Shown piece after piece: positions 51,102-60,008 of a stretch of 64,000 nt of DNA. Below the pieces are notes generated by a model, which ran no database searches, had not been told where the DNA came from, and saw only the letters and a list, made by a program, of their open reading frames with translations. The stretch comes from DASVEG01 sp035540495 (GTDB lineage Bacteria; Actinomycetota; Acidimicrobiia; Acidimicrobiales; CADCTF01). The translations under genes and the position numbers were made by a program. Position 1 is the first letter of the stretch. Every line of letters starts with the position of its first letter. Where the stretch lies: the NCBI GenBank assembly GCA_035540495.1, contig DATLGL010000027.1:62001-126000 (forward strand). The letters run 5' to 3'.

Positions 51102-54100
51102 GGCTGGAGGCTAGGCGCCCCCGGCTCCAGCTCGACGAGCGACGCGAAGAAGTCGCGGTCTTCCAGGATCGAGACGTCCGACAGGTACATCCGGCCGTAG
51201 CGCTCGAAGTACATGAGCTGCTTGCCGAGGAGGAACAGGCCGCGGTTGAACGGCGGCGCCGCGCCCTGGGCCGGATCCTGCGCATCGCGCCGGCGGCGCT
51301 CCTCGCGCCTGGCCCGTCGGGCCGCCCGCTCACCCTCGGCCTCCGCGGCCTCGCGCTGGTTGTCGCTGATGAGCGCTCCGAGGCTCATCTGCCCGAACGG
51401 CTGTGTGAGCACCGACTCGATGCGTGGACGCACCAGGGCGACGACATCCGCTGCGGTCATGTCGGCCCGCGCCAACAGCGGCCCGAGCATCTGGGCGAAG
51501 AACGCCGCGATCTCGTCCCACGCGGCCTCGTCGCCGAGTGATCCCGCGATGAGCTGGCGGAAGAACCCGTGCGTCGCCGGATCGAGGCGGGCGACGATCC
51601 CCCAGTCGATCAGCGCGATCCGGCCGTCGCGCAGGAGCATGAGGTTGCCGGCGTGCACGTCACCGTGGAAGGTCCCGTAGACGACGCCGGTCAGGAACCA
51701 CGCCTTCACGGCCTGCTCGACGAGTGGAGCGGGGTCGACGCCGAAGGTCTCGATGCTCGCCAGGTCGTCGACCGCCACGCCGTCGAGCAACTCCATCGTG
51801 AGCACGCGCCTGCTGCTCAGCTCGAGCTCCGGCTTGGGTACGACGACGTCGGGCAGGTCGACCGCGGCCAGCAAGCGCCGGTAGTGCACCATGGCCTGCG
51901 CCTCGTTGCGGAGGTCGAGCTCCTCCGACACCTGGCGCCGGAACCCCTGGAGCATCTGGAGCAGCGGGCCGAGCAGCCGAGCAGCCGACGGCCCGGCGAC
52001 CCTGATGAACAGCGGCTCCATCAGCGCGAGGTCGGTCGCGAGGATGTCTTCGATCCCCGGGCGGATCACCTTCACCGCCACCGGGCGGCCGTCGGCCGTC
52101 ACGGCACGGTGGACCACGGCGATCGACGCCCGCCCCAGCGGAACCTCGTCGATCGAAGAGAACACCTCGTCGAAGGGCCGGCCGAGCTCCCGTTCGATCA
52201 GGGCTCGCACCTCGGCGATCGGCGCGGCCGGACCGGCATCGAGGGTCGTGCGGAACTCGTCGGCCACGTCGTCGCCGAAGATGCTCGGAGACGATGCGAC
52301 CAGCTGGCCGAACTTCACGTAGCCGCCGCCGAGCGTCTCGAAGACCGGGCGCAGCCCCCGAGCGATCTCGATCGGACTGATCGGGCGGCGGAACGCGCGC
52401 TTCAGCAGCAACCGCCAGCAGTGACGCCCGATGACGAAGAACGTGCGGCGCACCCGCCGCCGGCGCGTCGTCCGGTCGGGCGAGCTGAGGTCGACCGCGA
52501 CGGGCACGGGATAGCCGAGCCGAGCGGCATGCGCATCGGCTTGCTGGGCGATCGTGGGCGACACCCTTCGCTCGATCCGCGACACCAGACCGTCACGGAA
52601 CCGAACCTCGACGAGCACTTCGCCCTCGGCCGGCGGCGGCGTCGCCTGCAACGTCACCCAGCCTCCGCGAGTGTCGCCGTCGACGGCCACGACGCGCCAG
52701 CCCCGCTGATCGCCCGCGCGGTCGTCCCACTCGTCGGCCATCAGCCGCTGCAGGACGATGGGCTGACCGTCGTGCTCGCCGGCGCCGTCGACGCACACGA
52801 CGTCGTCGGCCAGCAGCTCGGCGAGCGCCGCGACGTCGGCGGTCGACGACGCGGCCTCGGCCGAGACCACCACTCGCGCAGCGGCGACGATCGGCGGGTC
52901 GTCGGCACCGGCCGCCGCGGGCCGCACGTACGGGTTGCCCAGTGCATGCCGGCCCATCTCGAACACGACGGTCGCATCGACGTCGTCGACGTCGACCTCG
53001 CCTCCGAACAACGACGAGCGCTCCGTCCGCTCGCCTCTCGCTCGCCGCGCCCGCGCCGCACGGATCTGCTCCCGGACGGCGCGGCGCACGTCGACCCGCT
53101 GCGACCACTCCGGCAGCCACAGCCGGGTCATGAGCGCGGCGTTGACCAGGCCGAACCCCGCCGGCAACAGCCACATGGTCCGGTAGCTGCCGGTGATGTC
53201 GACAGTGATCGCCGCGAGGTACGTCGAGAGCACGCCGACGAGAGCGAAGGGCCCCGCCGCCATGCCGACTCGCTCCCCCATGCCACCACTGCGGGGCAGC
53301 AACTGGAGGACGAGGTTCGCCAGCGCGATCGTCGCCGCGACGCCGAACGCGCCCGTCATCACCCCGACCGCAACCGACTGCCAGATGTTCGTCAACACGA
53401 TGTGCGCCAGTGCGCCGACGACGCCGACGACCTGGGCGACAACAGCCAGCGTTCGACGCGTCGCCCTCCGGCTCAGCCACACGCCGCCCGGGATGCTGAC
53501 CAGCAACCCGAGGACCGCCGCCGCGATGGCTGCGGCCGACTGCTCCGCTCCGCCGGCACCGAGGATCTCGCGGTTGTAGAGCGGGAGGAGCCGCGCGGTG
53601 GCTCCGCTCGCCGCGACGGTCAGGAAGAGGCTCGCGAGCAGGATGCGGGCGTTCGGGACCTCGAGGATCTCCTCGATCCGCTCCCGCAGCGACTCCTTCT
53701 CCGTCTCCCGCTTCGCCACCTCCCGCGCCGCGGCGCTGTCGCGGATGAACAACAACACGATGACCCCGGCGGCCACCATGAACGCCGCGGCCATCCGGAA
53801 CGAGATGTTCCAGGTCGACGGATCCGCCTCGTCCCAGGTCGCGATCACGGTGACCCGAACGCTGAGGGCGACGACGGTCCCGGCGATGGCCGTCGCGATG
53901 ATCGCCCGCAGCCACCGACTGCGGCCGAACGTCTCGGGCACGACGGCGACCGCCGCGATCTGGCGGCTCGTGTTCGCCATCCGGGCGACGAAGATCGCCG
54001 CGACGAGCGGCCAGTACCCGCCGACGACGGTGTACGCATACGTCGCGATCCCCATGACGATGAGCCCGCCGCCGAGGAACGGAGCTCGTCGCCCGAGGCG

Positions 54101-54328
54101 GCTGCGGGTCGCGTCGCTCCACCGGCCGCTCAGCGGGAGCACCAACCACGAGAACAACCGGTGGGCGGTCAGCGCGAACGCGGCCATGAACGCGCTGCCG
54201 GTGCGGGCGCCCACGAGCAGCGTGAGGAACGTGCCGTGCACGACCTCGAACGCCCGCGGACCGACCCTCGCCAAGGCCAAGCCGGTGAAGTTGCGCACGC
54301 GTGCGCGGTCGACGGTCGTGGCCCCCAT
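51098..54328 (-). CDS. MFS-NTF2/SnoaL-ABC1 (UbiB-like) kinase triple fusion
   Basis: A 1,076-residue protein with three modules. Residues about 10-430 form an MFS-like transporter with twelve helices ('SGRWSDATRSRLGRRAPFLGGG' A-motif). Residues about 470-600 look like an NTF2/SnoaL-type domain ('LAELLADDVVCVDGAGEHDG'). Residues about 640-1010 are an ABC1/UbiB atypical kinase: 'GGYVKFGQLVASSPSIF' (KxGQ, K672), 'VAVKVIRPG' (K753), 'HGDVHAGNLML' (H888, D890, N895) and 'LIDWG' (D908). ABC1 kinases act in quinone/lipid metabolism. The fusion with a permease is unusual; the substrate is unknown. Start ATG 54328; a TTG at 54355 is possible. Confidence 0.85.
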   Translation of the reverse strand: MGATTVDRARVRNFTGLALARVGPRAFEVVHGTFLTLLVGARTGSAFMAAFALTAHRLFSWLVLPLSGRWSDATRSRLGRRAPFLGGGLIVMGIATYAYTVVGGYWPLVAAIFVARMANTSRQIAAVAVVPETFGRSRWLRAIIATAIAGTVVALSVRVTVIATWDEADPSTWNISFRMAAAFMVAAGVIVLLFIRDSAAAREVAKRETEKESLRERIEEILEVPNARILLASLFLTVAASGATARLLPLYNREILGAGGAEQSAAAIAAAVLGLLVSIPGGVWLSRRATRRTLAVVAQVVGVVGALAHIVLTNIWQSVAVGVMTGAFGVAATIALANLVLQLLPRSGGMGERVGMAAGPFALVGVLSTYLAAITVDITGSYRTMWLLPAGFGLVNAALMTRLWLPEWSQRVDVRRAVREQIRAARARRARGERTERSSLFGGEVDVDDVDATVVFEMGRHALGNPYVRPAAAGADDPPIVAAARVVVSAEAASSTADVAALAELLADDVVCVDGAGEHDGQPIVLQRLMADEWDDRAGDQRGWRVVAVDGDTRGGWVTLQATPPPAEGEVLVEVRFRDGLVSRIERRVSPTIAQQADAHAARLGYPVPVAVDLSSPDRTTRRRRVRRTFFVIGRHCWRLLLKRAFRRPISPIEIARGLRPVFETLGGGYVKFGQLVASSPSIFGDDVADEFRTTLDAGPAAPIAEVRALIERELGRPFDEVFSSIDEVPLGRASIAVVHRAVTADGRPVAVKVIRPGIEDILATDLALMEPLFIRVAGPSAARLLGPLLQMLQGFRRQVSEELDLRNEAQAMVHYRRLLAAVDLPDVVVPKPELELSSRRVLTMELLDGVAVDDLASIETFGVDPAPLVEQAVKAWFLTGVVYGTFHGDVHAGNLMLLRDGRIALIDWGIVARLDPATHGFFRQLIAGSLGDEAAWDEIAAFFAQMLGPLLARADMTAADVVALVRPRIESVLTQPFGQMSLGALISDNQREAAEAEGERAARRARREERRRRDAQDPAQGAAPPFNRGLFLLGKQLMYFERYGRMYLSDVSILEDRDFFASLVELEPGAPSLQP

Positions 54329-54457
54329 CCCTTCAGGTTCTACGACAGAGACCAAAAGACCTGTCTAGTCCGGCGGCAGGCGAGGCGTCATGGCACGATC
54401 GCGTCGTTTCTCGCGATGTGCTCAACGCGCGCGCGGTCCGCGGTCGATGATGCAGGC

Positions 54458-54610
54458 ATGGCCACCGTCGCACACCCCACGTCGAACATCGTCCCTCGCT
54501 CCACGGCCATCGCCGTCGCCGTCGATACGTGGGTCCTGGAGTGGCTCCTGATGGCGATCGCGGTGATCGTCACCGTCGCCTCGTTCACCGTCGGCTACAA
54601 GGTCGGCTGA
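54458..54610 (+). CDS. Small single-pass membrane protein (tentative)
   Basis: A 50-residue ORF: 'MATVAHPTSNIVPRSTAIAVAVDTWVLEWLL' then a hydrophobic helix ('LLMAIAVIVTVASFTVGYKVG'). The ATG at 54458 lies 130 bases from the divergent triple-fusion gene. A purine-rich 'GATGATGCAGG' precedes it but no strong Shine-Dalgarno is present. It reads as a single-pass membrane peptide and could be real, but it is short and unsupported by family. Confidence 0.4.
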   Translation: MATVAHPTSNIVPRSTAIAVAVDTWVLEWLLMAIAVIVTVASFTVGYKVG

Positions 54611-54628
54611 CGCCGGCTCGGCTGCCGC

Positions 54629-55927
54629 CTACCTGGTGACGACGTCTCCGTCGGCACCAACGATCCGGTAGCCGGCGCCTGCCGGCGCGAAGTCGACGAA
54701 GGGGACCTGGGGCTGCCCGGTCACCGCCGAGCCCCGGAAGGTGGCATCGCCGAAGGTGAACACGCCGCCGTCCTCGGCCGCCATCCAGTACCCGTTGCCG
54801 GTTGGAGTCGGGGCGATGCCGACGATGGGCTCGGCCAGCGGGATGTTCCCCGTCGACCCGAAGAACGCGGCGTCGCCGAAGGTGAACACACCTCCGTCAG
54901 CCGCCACGAGCCAGTACCCCCGCCCCGTCGGCGTCGAGGCCATGCCGACGACCGGTGAGTTCAGGCGGGTGCCACCGAGGCTCCCGTAGAACGGCGCGTC
55001 GCCGAACGTGAACACGCCTCCGTCGGCCGCAACGAACCAGTAGCCGCCGCCCGACGGTGTCGCGGCCATGGCCACGGCCGGCGCGTTGAGCCGCTGGTTC
55101 CCGGTGGAGCCGTAGAAGTCGGCGTCGCCGAAGGTGAAGACGCCACCGTCGCCGCCGAGCATCCAGTACCCCTGGCCGGTCGAGGTGGTCGTGGCATCGA
55201 CGATCACCCACCGGAGGTCGATCTGGCCGAGGTCGCCGTACGAGCGCATCGTCGCGCCGGGGCGCTGCTCGACCCTGCCGAGGCCGGTGACCAGCGTCGA
55301 CCCGTCGCCGAGGGCAGCGACGACGTCGGCTCGGACGACGGGGCCGCCGTGGGTCCCGCCGTCGCCCACCCACTCCCAGTGCCACGGCTCGGCGCACGCC
55401 TTGCCCGGGCCGGCCCAGTCCGGATGCACCCACCCCGCCGCCTCCGCGTGCTGACTGAGGAACCGGTAGCCGGCGGAGCTGAACGTCAGCGTCGCTCCGT
55501 GCTGGCCGAAGTCGATGGCCTTGCCCCAGCCGTGGTTCGACGTGCCTCGGGGGCGGCCGTCCGGGTAGTAGCTCGGCTTCGCCGTGCACGGGCCTCCCGA
55601 CGCCGTGTTCGCGGCGTAGAGGCTCACCTGGCGATCGATCGGCCGGTAGCACCCCCGGGCGACGAGAGGGATGTTGCGCGAGCGCGCCTGGCGGAAGAGG
55701 AGCGCGGCCGACGGTCCCGCTTCCTCCGCCACCTGGCAGTCGGCCGCGACCGTGATGAGGCGATCGGCAGGCACCCGACCGTTCTCCGCTCCGGCGATCG
55801 GCGTCGGGCGGTTCGCCGAGCTCAGATCGGCCGCAGGACCGGCGGCCGCTGGTGCCCAACCGGAGGGCGCGGCAAGCGCACCGACGATGGCGATGGTCCA
55901 GCTGGCTGCGACGACTCGGAGGCGCAT
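54629..55927 (-). CDS. M15 (VanY-type) D,D-carboxypeptidase-like protein with C-terminal propeller-like repeats
   Basis: The 432-residue secreted protein has a signal peptide (about 1-30) and an M15 peptidase domain (about 60-200). Zinc-site residues are H132 in 'SNHGWGKAIDFG', D139 in the same motif and H183 in 'EPWHWEW'. It would trim peptidoglycan stem peptides. The C-terminal residues 253-432 hold four and a part 40-42-residue repeats, each with 'GYW...DGGVFTFGDA.F.GS'. Such repeats are common in acidimicrobial cell-surface proteins and probably form a beta-propeller that binds the wall or a polymer. It faces the small ORF and is followed by ABC exporter genes. Confidence 0.9.
   Translation of the reverse strand: MRLRVVAASWTIAIVGALAAPSGWAPAAAGPAADLSSANRPTPIAGAENGRVPADRLITVAADCQVAEEAGPSAALLFRQARSRNIPLVARGCYRPIDRQVSLYAANTASGGPCTAKPSYYPDGRPRGTSNHGWGKAIDFGQHGATLTFSSAGYRFLSQHAEAAGWVHPDWAGPGKACAEPWHWEWVGDGGTHGGPVVRADVVAALGDGSTLVTGLGRVEQRPGATMRSYGDLGQIDLRWVIVDATTTSTGQGYWMLGGDGGVFTFGDADFYGSTGNQRLNAPAVAMAATPSGGGYWFVAADGGVFTFGDAPFYGSLGGTRLNSPVVGMASTPTGRGYWLVAADGGVFTFGDAAFFGSTGNIPLAEPIVGIAPTPTGNGYWMAAEDGGVFTFGDATFRGSAVTGQPQVPFVDFAPAGAGYRIVGADGDVVTR
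54632..55171 (-). repeat. Four-and-a-half coding repeats of the M15 protein
   Basis: The DNA encodes four 40-42-residue repeats (residues 253-432) plus a truncated fifth ending 'GYRIVGADGDVVTR'. Each full repeat has the core 'DGGVFTFGDA'. The near-identical DNA of the repeats makes this stretch prone to recombination or assembly collapse. Confidence 0.85.
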
Positions 55928-55986
55928 CGTCCGAGTTTGCCCGGACTGACGGGGCGCCTCGGACGCGCCCCGCAGTCCCGTAGAGA

Positions 55987-57888
55987 TCAGACGAGGCTGT
56001 CGAGCCAGGCCCGGTGGAGGGCCGCGTAGCGCCCGTCCCCGCCGACGAGATCCTTCGGCGAGCCGTCCTCCACCACCCGACCGGCATCGATCACGAGCAC
56101 CCGGTCGGCGATCTCCACCGTGGTGAGGCGGTGGGCGATGATCACCGCGGTCCGGTCGGCGAGCAGCGTCCGCAGGGCGCGCTGCACCAAACGTTCCGAC
56201 GGGATGTCGAGCGACGACGTCGCCTCGTCGAGGATCAGCACCGCCGGATCGGCCAGGAACGCTCGCGCGAACGCCACCAGCTGACGCTGACCGGCCGACA
56301 GGCGGGCGCCCTTCTGGTGGACGTCGGTGTCGTAGCCCTCCGGCAGCTCCCGGATGAACGCATCGGCGCCGATCGCCCGAGCCGCGGCCTCGATCTCGCC
56401 CCGGGATGCACCCGGGCGGCCGAGCGCGATGTTGTCGGCAACCGTCCCCGAAAAGAGGAAGTTCTCCTGGGTGACGGTGACGATCGCCCGGCGCAGGTCG
56501 TTCTCCGTGAGCGACCGGAGGTCGACGCCGTCGAGCGTCACCCGGCCCTGGGTCGGGTCCCAGAACCGTGCGACCAGACGGGCGACGGTGGTCTTGCCCG
56601 CACCAGTCGCGCCGACCAGCGCCACGGTCTGGCCGGCCGGGATGTGCAGGTCGAGCTCGTGGAGGATGACGCGCTCGCCGTAGCCGAACTCGACGCCGTC
56701 GAACACGATCTCGCCTCGCGCCGCCTCGAGCGCGACGGGCGACGACGGTTCGGGCACCGACGGCTCCTCCTCGAGCACGCCGCTGAGCTTCTCGAGCGCG
56801 GCCGATGCGCCCTGGAACAGGTTGTAGAACTGGCTGAGCTCCTGCATCGGCTCGAAGAACCGGCGGACGTAGAGCATGAACGCGGCGAGCACGCCGACGG
56901 TGATGTCGCCGTCGATGACGCGGAAGCCGCCGTAGAGCAGCACACCCGCTGTCGTCAGGCGCCCGACCAGTTGCACGCCCGGCCCGTACGCGGCCGCCAG
57001 CCGCTGCGACCACAGGTTCGCCCGCTGGTAGCGAGCGTCGAGGTGGTCGAAGATCTCCTGGTTGCGCGGCTCACGCCGGAACGCGTGCACCGCCTGGATG
57101 CCGCCGAGGCTCTCGACGAAGTGGACGATCACGAGCGCGATCGAGTCACGCGTCTCCCGGTACGCGCTCTCGGAGTGGTGCCGGAACCACCGAGTCATCG
57201 CGTAGAGGATCGGGAACGACACCATCGACGCCAGCGCGAGCGGGATGTCGAGGAACAGCAGCATGATCCCGATGCCGACGATCAGGAGCATCGAGGTCAC
57301 GAGGCTGATGAGGCCGTGGCCGAGCAGCTCGCCGATGGCATCGACGTCGGACGTCTGGCGGGAGATCACCCGGCCCGACGTGTACCGCTCGTGGAACGCC
57401 ATCGACAGCTTCTGGAAGTGGACGAACAGCCGCCGCCGAATGTCGAGGATGATGTCCTGACCGATGCGCCCGGTCAGCAACAGGAAGCCGTTGTAGGAGC
57501 TCACGCCGATGATCGTGTTGATCAGGTAGGCGACGACGATGATGATCAGCGTCCTCGACGACTTCTCGGGCTGGAGCAGTGGCGGGATGCCCTTGTCGAT
57601 GCCCTGCTGGATGAGGAACGGCCCGGCGAGCTGCGCGCCCGTGTTCACCGCGATCAGGATCGAGGCGAGGATCATCGGCCGCTTGTGCGGGCGGAGCAGC
57701 GACCCGAGGAGGCGCCGGCTCCGGCTGCGCAACATGCCGGCGAGGCCGGCGGTGGGCTCCTCGACGTCTTCGGTCTTGACGCCGCGCCACGAGTCGACGA
57801 ACTCGTCGCCCGTCAGGTCGAGGGGCGCGTCCTCGTCGATCTCGTGGACCTCGTCGGGCTCTCCTTGGCCCCAGTCGGTGGTGGTCAT
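55987..57888 (-). CDS. ABC exporter, fused permease-ATPase (canonical half)
   Basis: The 633-residue protein has an acidic N-terminal extension, a six-helix exporter domain and an ATPase with Walker A 'GATGAGKTT', Q-loop 'TVTQENFLFSGTVADNI', signature 'LSAGQRQ' and Walker B 'AVLILDEATSSLD', with intact catalytic Glu and H-loop 'IIAHRLTT'. It is joined by an ATGA overlap to a second half-transporter in which the catalytic Glu is Asp. The two should form a heterodimeric exporter, with this half supplying the active ATP site. The cargo is unknown; lipids, peptides or drugs are typical. Confidence 0.93.
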   Translation of the reverse strand: MTTTDWGQGEPDEVHEIDEDAPLDLTGDEFVDSWRGVKTEDVEEPTAGLAGMLRSRSRRLLGSLLRPHKRPMILASILIAVNTGAQLAGPFLIQQGIDKGIPPLLQPEKSSRTLIIIVVAYLINTIIGVSSYNGFLLLTGRIGQDIILDIRRRLFVHFQKLSMAFHERYTSGRVISRQTSDVDAIGELLGHGLISLVTSMLLIVGIGIMLLFLDIPLALASMVSFPILYAMTRWFRHHSESAYRETRDSIALVIVHFVESLGGIQAVHAFRREPRNQEIFDHLDARYQRANLWSQRLAAAYGPGVQLVGRLTTAGVLLYGGFRVIDGDITVGVLAAFMLYVRRFFEPMQELSQFYNLFQGASAALEKLSGVLEEEPSVPEPSSPVALEAARGEIVFDGVEFGYGERVILHELDLHIPAGQTVALVGATGAGKTTVARLVARFWDPTQGRVTLDGVDLRSLTENDLRRAIVTVTQENFLFSGTVADNIALGRPGASRGEIEAAARAIGADAFIRELPEGYDTDVHQKGARLSAGQRQLVAFARAFLADPAVLILDEATSSLDIPSERLVQRALRTLLADRTAVIIAHRLTTVEIADRVLVIDAGRVVEDGSPKDLVGGDGRYAALHRAWLDSLV

Positions 57889-59645
57889 GCGATCTCCCGC
57901 GCCCGCTCGAGCGCTTCCTCTGCCTCCGCCTCCTGGCTGAGGATCGAGCGGTACCGCTCGTCGCTCTCCATCAGTTCGTGGTGGGTGCCGACGGCGACGA
58001 TGCGCCCGCCGTCGAGCAGCGCCGCCCGCTGCGCGAGGGCGATGGTCGACGGGCGGTGGACGACGACGAGCGCGGTGCAGTCGTCGAGGATCGGGCGGAG
58101 GGCTTTCTCGACGAGCGATTCCGTGTGCACGTCGAGCGCCGACAGCGGGTCGTCGAGCACGAGCACCCGCGGGCGCGCGATCACGGCGCGAGCGAGCGCG
58201 AGACGCTGACGCTGGCCGCCCGACAGCGACAGACCCTGCTCGCCGATGCGGGTGTCGAGCCCCCACGGAAGCTCGTACGCGAATGTCGCCTGCGAGATGC
58301 GCAACGCCTCGTCGACCTCGTCTTCGGTGGCGTCGGGCTTGCCGATGAGCAGGTTCTCGCGGACGCTGGCCGAGAACAGCGTCGGCTCCTCGAAGGCGAA
58401 ACCGATCTGGGCGCGCAAGCTGCGCACGCTCAGGTCGCGCAGGTCGTGGCCGTCGAGGAGGATGCGTCCGGCCGTCGGGTCGTGGAGGCGGGCGAGCAGC
58501 GATGCGACGGTCGTCTTTCCGGCACCGGTCGCGCCGACGAGGGCGATCGTCTCCCCCGGCTTGATGACGAGGTCGACCCCCCGCAACACCTCACGATCGG
58601 ACGCCGGATAGGTGAAGTGGACGTCCTCGAACCGGATCTCGCCCGCGGCCCGCTCGAGATGGCGCGCGTCGTCGGAATCCGCGATCGCAGGCGGTGTGTC
58701 GAAGACCTCCCACACACGGCCGGCTGCGGTCTCCGCCTCCTGGGCCATGGCGAAGATCCACCCCAGCGCGTCGACCGGCCACACCAACGCGAGCACCAGC
58801 GACACGAACGCGACGAGGCCGCCGATGGTGAGCGACCCGTTGCCGACGGCCAGCGCGCCGATGAGGACGATCGCGGTGAGAGTGAGGTTGGGGACGAGGC
58901 CGAGCGTCCAGACGAACTTCGTGTGGATGCGGACCCGCTCGATGTGGGTGTCGTAGAGGGTGCGGCACTGCTCGTCGTAGCGGTCGAACATCTGCCGCCC
59001 GCGTCCGAACGCCTTGAGGACCCGGATGCCCTTGGCGCCTTCCTCGACGGTCGTGGCGAGGTCGCCGGTCTGGTCCTGCACCCGACGGACGACCTCGTGG
59101 TACTGCTTCTCGAAGCGGCGGCAGAGCTCGAGGATCGGCAGCATCGCGATCATCGTCAGCAGCGCCAGGGGCACGTGCAGCCGAAGGAGCAGGACGAACG
59201 TCACCACGACGTGGCCCACGATGATCACGAAGAAGATGGCGCCGAACGCAGCGAACCGGCGCATGGTCGAGATGTCGGACGTGGCTCGAGACAGCAGCTG
59301 GCCAGACTGCCAGGTGTCGTGGAACCCGATGTCGAGCGCCTGGAGCTTGGCGTAGAGCTCGTCGCGGAGCTTCGTCTCCATGCCGGTGGCGATCTTGGCC
59401 AGGTCGATGCGACGGCGATACGTGAGCACCGTCTCGACGAGCGCGAGGAACGCCGCCAGGCCGGCCAGCGGGATCACCCCGCCACGGTCACCGCGCGCTA
59501 TCGGCCCGTCGATGATCGCCTTGGCGACGAGCGGGATCGACAGCGCCGCGCCCATCGACAGGAACGCGGAGACGATCACCAGCACGATGGTGGCCTTGTA
59601 CGGCTGCAGGTAGAGGCGCACGCGCCACAGCGCACTGTCTCGCAT
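57885..59645 (-). CDS. ABC exporter, fused permease-ATPase (degenerate half)
   Basis: A 586-residue half-transporter: six transmembrane helices, then an ATPase with Walker A 'GATGAGKTT', signature 'LSGGQRQRLALARA' and H-loop 'VVVHRPST'. The Walker B is 'VLVLDDPLSALD', in which the usual catalytic Glu is Asp, as in the degenerate site of heterodimeric exporters such as TM287/288 or BmrC. The partner downstream has the normal Glu. The ATG is at 59645; its stop overlaps the partner start. Confidence 0.93.
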   Translation of the reverse strand: MRDSALWRVRLYLQPYKATIVLVIVSAFLSMGAALSIPLVAKAIIDGPIARGDRGGVIPLAGLAAFLALVETVLTYRRRIDLAKIATGMETKLRDELYAKLQALDIGFHDTWQSGQLLSRATSDISTMRRFAAFGAIFFVIIVGHVVVTFVLLLRLHVPLALLTMIAMLPILELCRRFEKQYHEVVRRVQDQTGDLATTVEEGAKGIRVLKAFGRGRQMFDRYDEQCRTLYDTHIERVRIHTKFVWTLGLVPNLTLTAIVLIGALAVGNGSLTIGGLVAFVSLVLALVWPVDALGWIFAMAQEAETAAGRVWEVFDTPPAIADSDDARHLERAAGEIRFEDVHFTYPASDREVLRGVDLVIKPGETIALVGATGAGKTTVASLLARLHDPTAGRILLDGHDLRDLSVRSLRAQIGFAFEEPTLFSASVRENLLIGKPDATEDEVDEALRISQATFAYELPWGLDTRIGEQGLSLSGGQRQRLALARAVIARPRVLVLDDPLSALDVHTESLVEKALRPILDDCTALVVVHRPSTIALAQRAALLDGGRIVAVGTHHELMESDERYRSILSQEAEAEEALERAREIA

Positions 59646-60008
59646 GTCGACCCCTCCTCCCCGTGGTCATCCGGCTGGGCGGGCCGGCCTCGGCGATCCT
59701 ACGAAGGCGGCTGCTGCGAGCGACACTTCTTTTCGCGACGCGGGGCCGGACGGCGACAGCGATGGCCTGACCGCTTCGGTGAGGGCTCGGGTCGCCAACT
59801 CCGTCGACGACGTCCTGCCCGTCGGGGTGACGGATCGCTGCTCCGCTGGCGCGGAGAACGGGTGCAGATGTCGTCTACCGTCGCATCACCCTCCGGTACC
59901 TCCCGGAGGCGGCGGCCGACGCCTACCTGAACGACACCACCTTCGGCGCCGCGCTACTACCACGAAGGACACCCCCGAGCGGCCCGAGGCTGAGCCTTGC
60001 CAGCCTCG
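59646..60008. other. Intergenic region between two ABC exporter units, no gene seen
   Basis: 363 bases between two minus-strand ABC genes. I see no convincing coding region, hairpin or repeat. The only suggestive reading is a stretch in the plus direction from about 59831 ('DVVYRRITLRYLPEAAADAYL' is its most protein-like part), but it has no ATG, GTG or TTG start and extends antisense into the next gene. It probably holds the promoter of the exporter pair. Confidence 0.6.

Noticed and set aside
51569..54610. A 1,013-codon open frame on the plus strand opposite the triple fusion
   Set aside because: Composition is shadow-like (Arg/Pro/His-rich, no domain); only the last 50 codons contain a plausible gene start.
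59831..60008. Possible small gene reading 'DVVYRRITLRYLPEAAADAYL'
   Set aside because: It has no start codon and continues antisense into the third ABC exporter gene.
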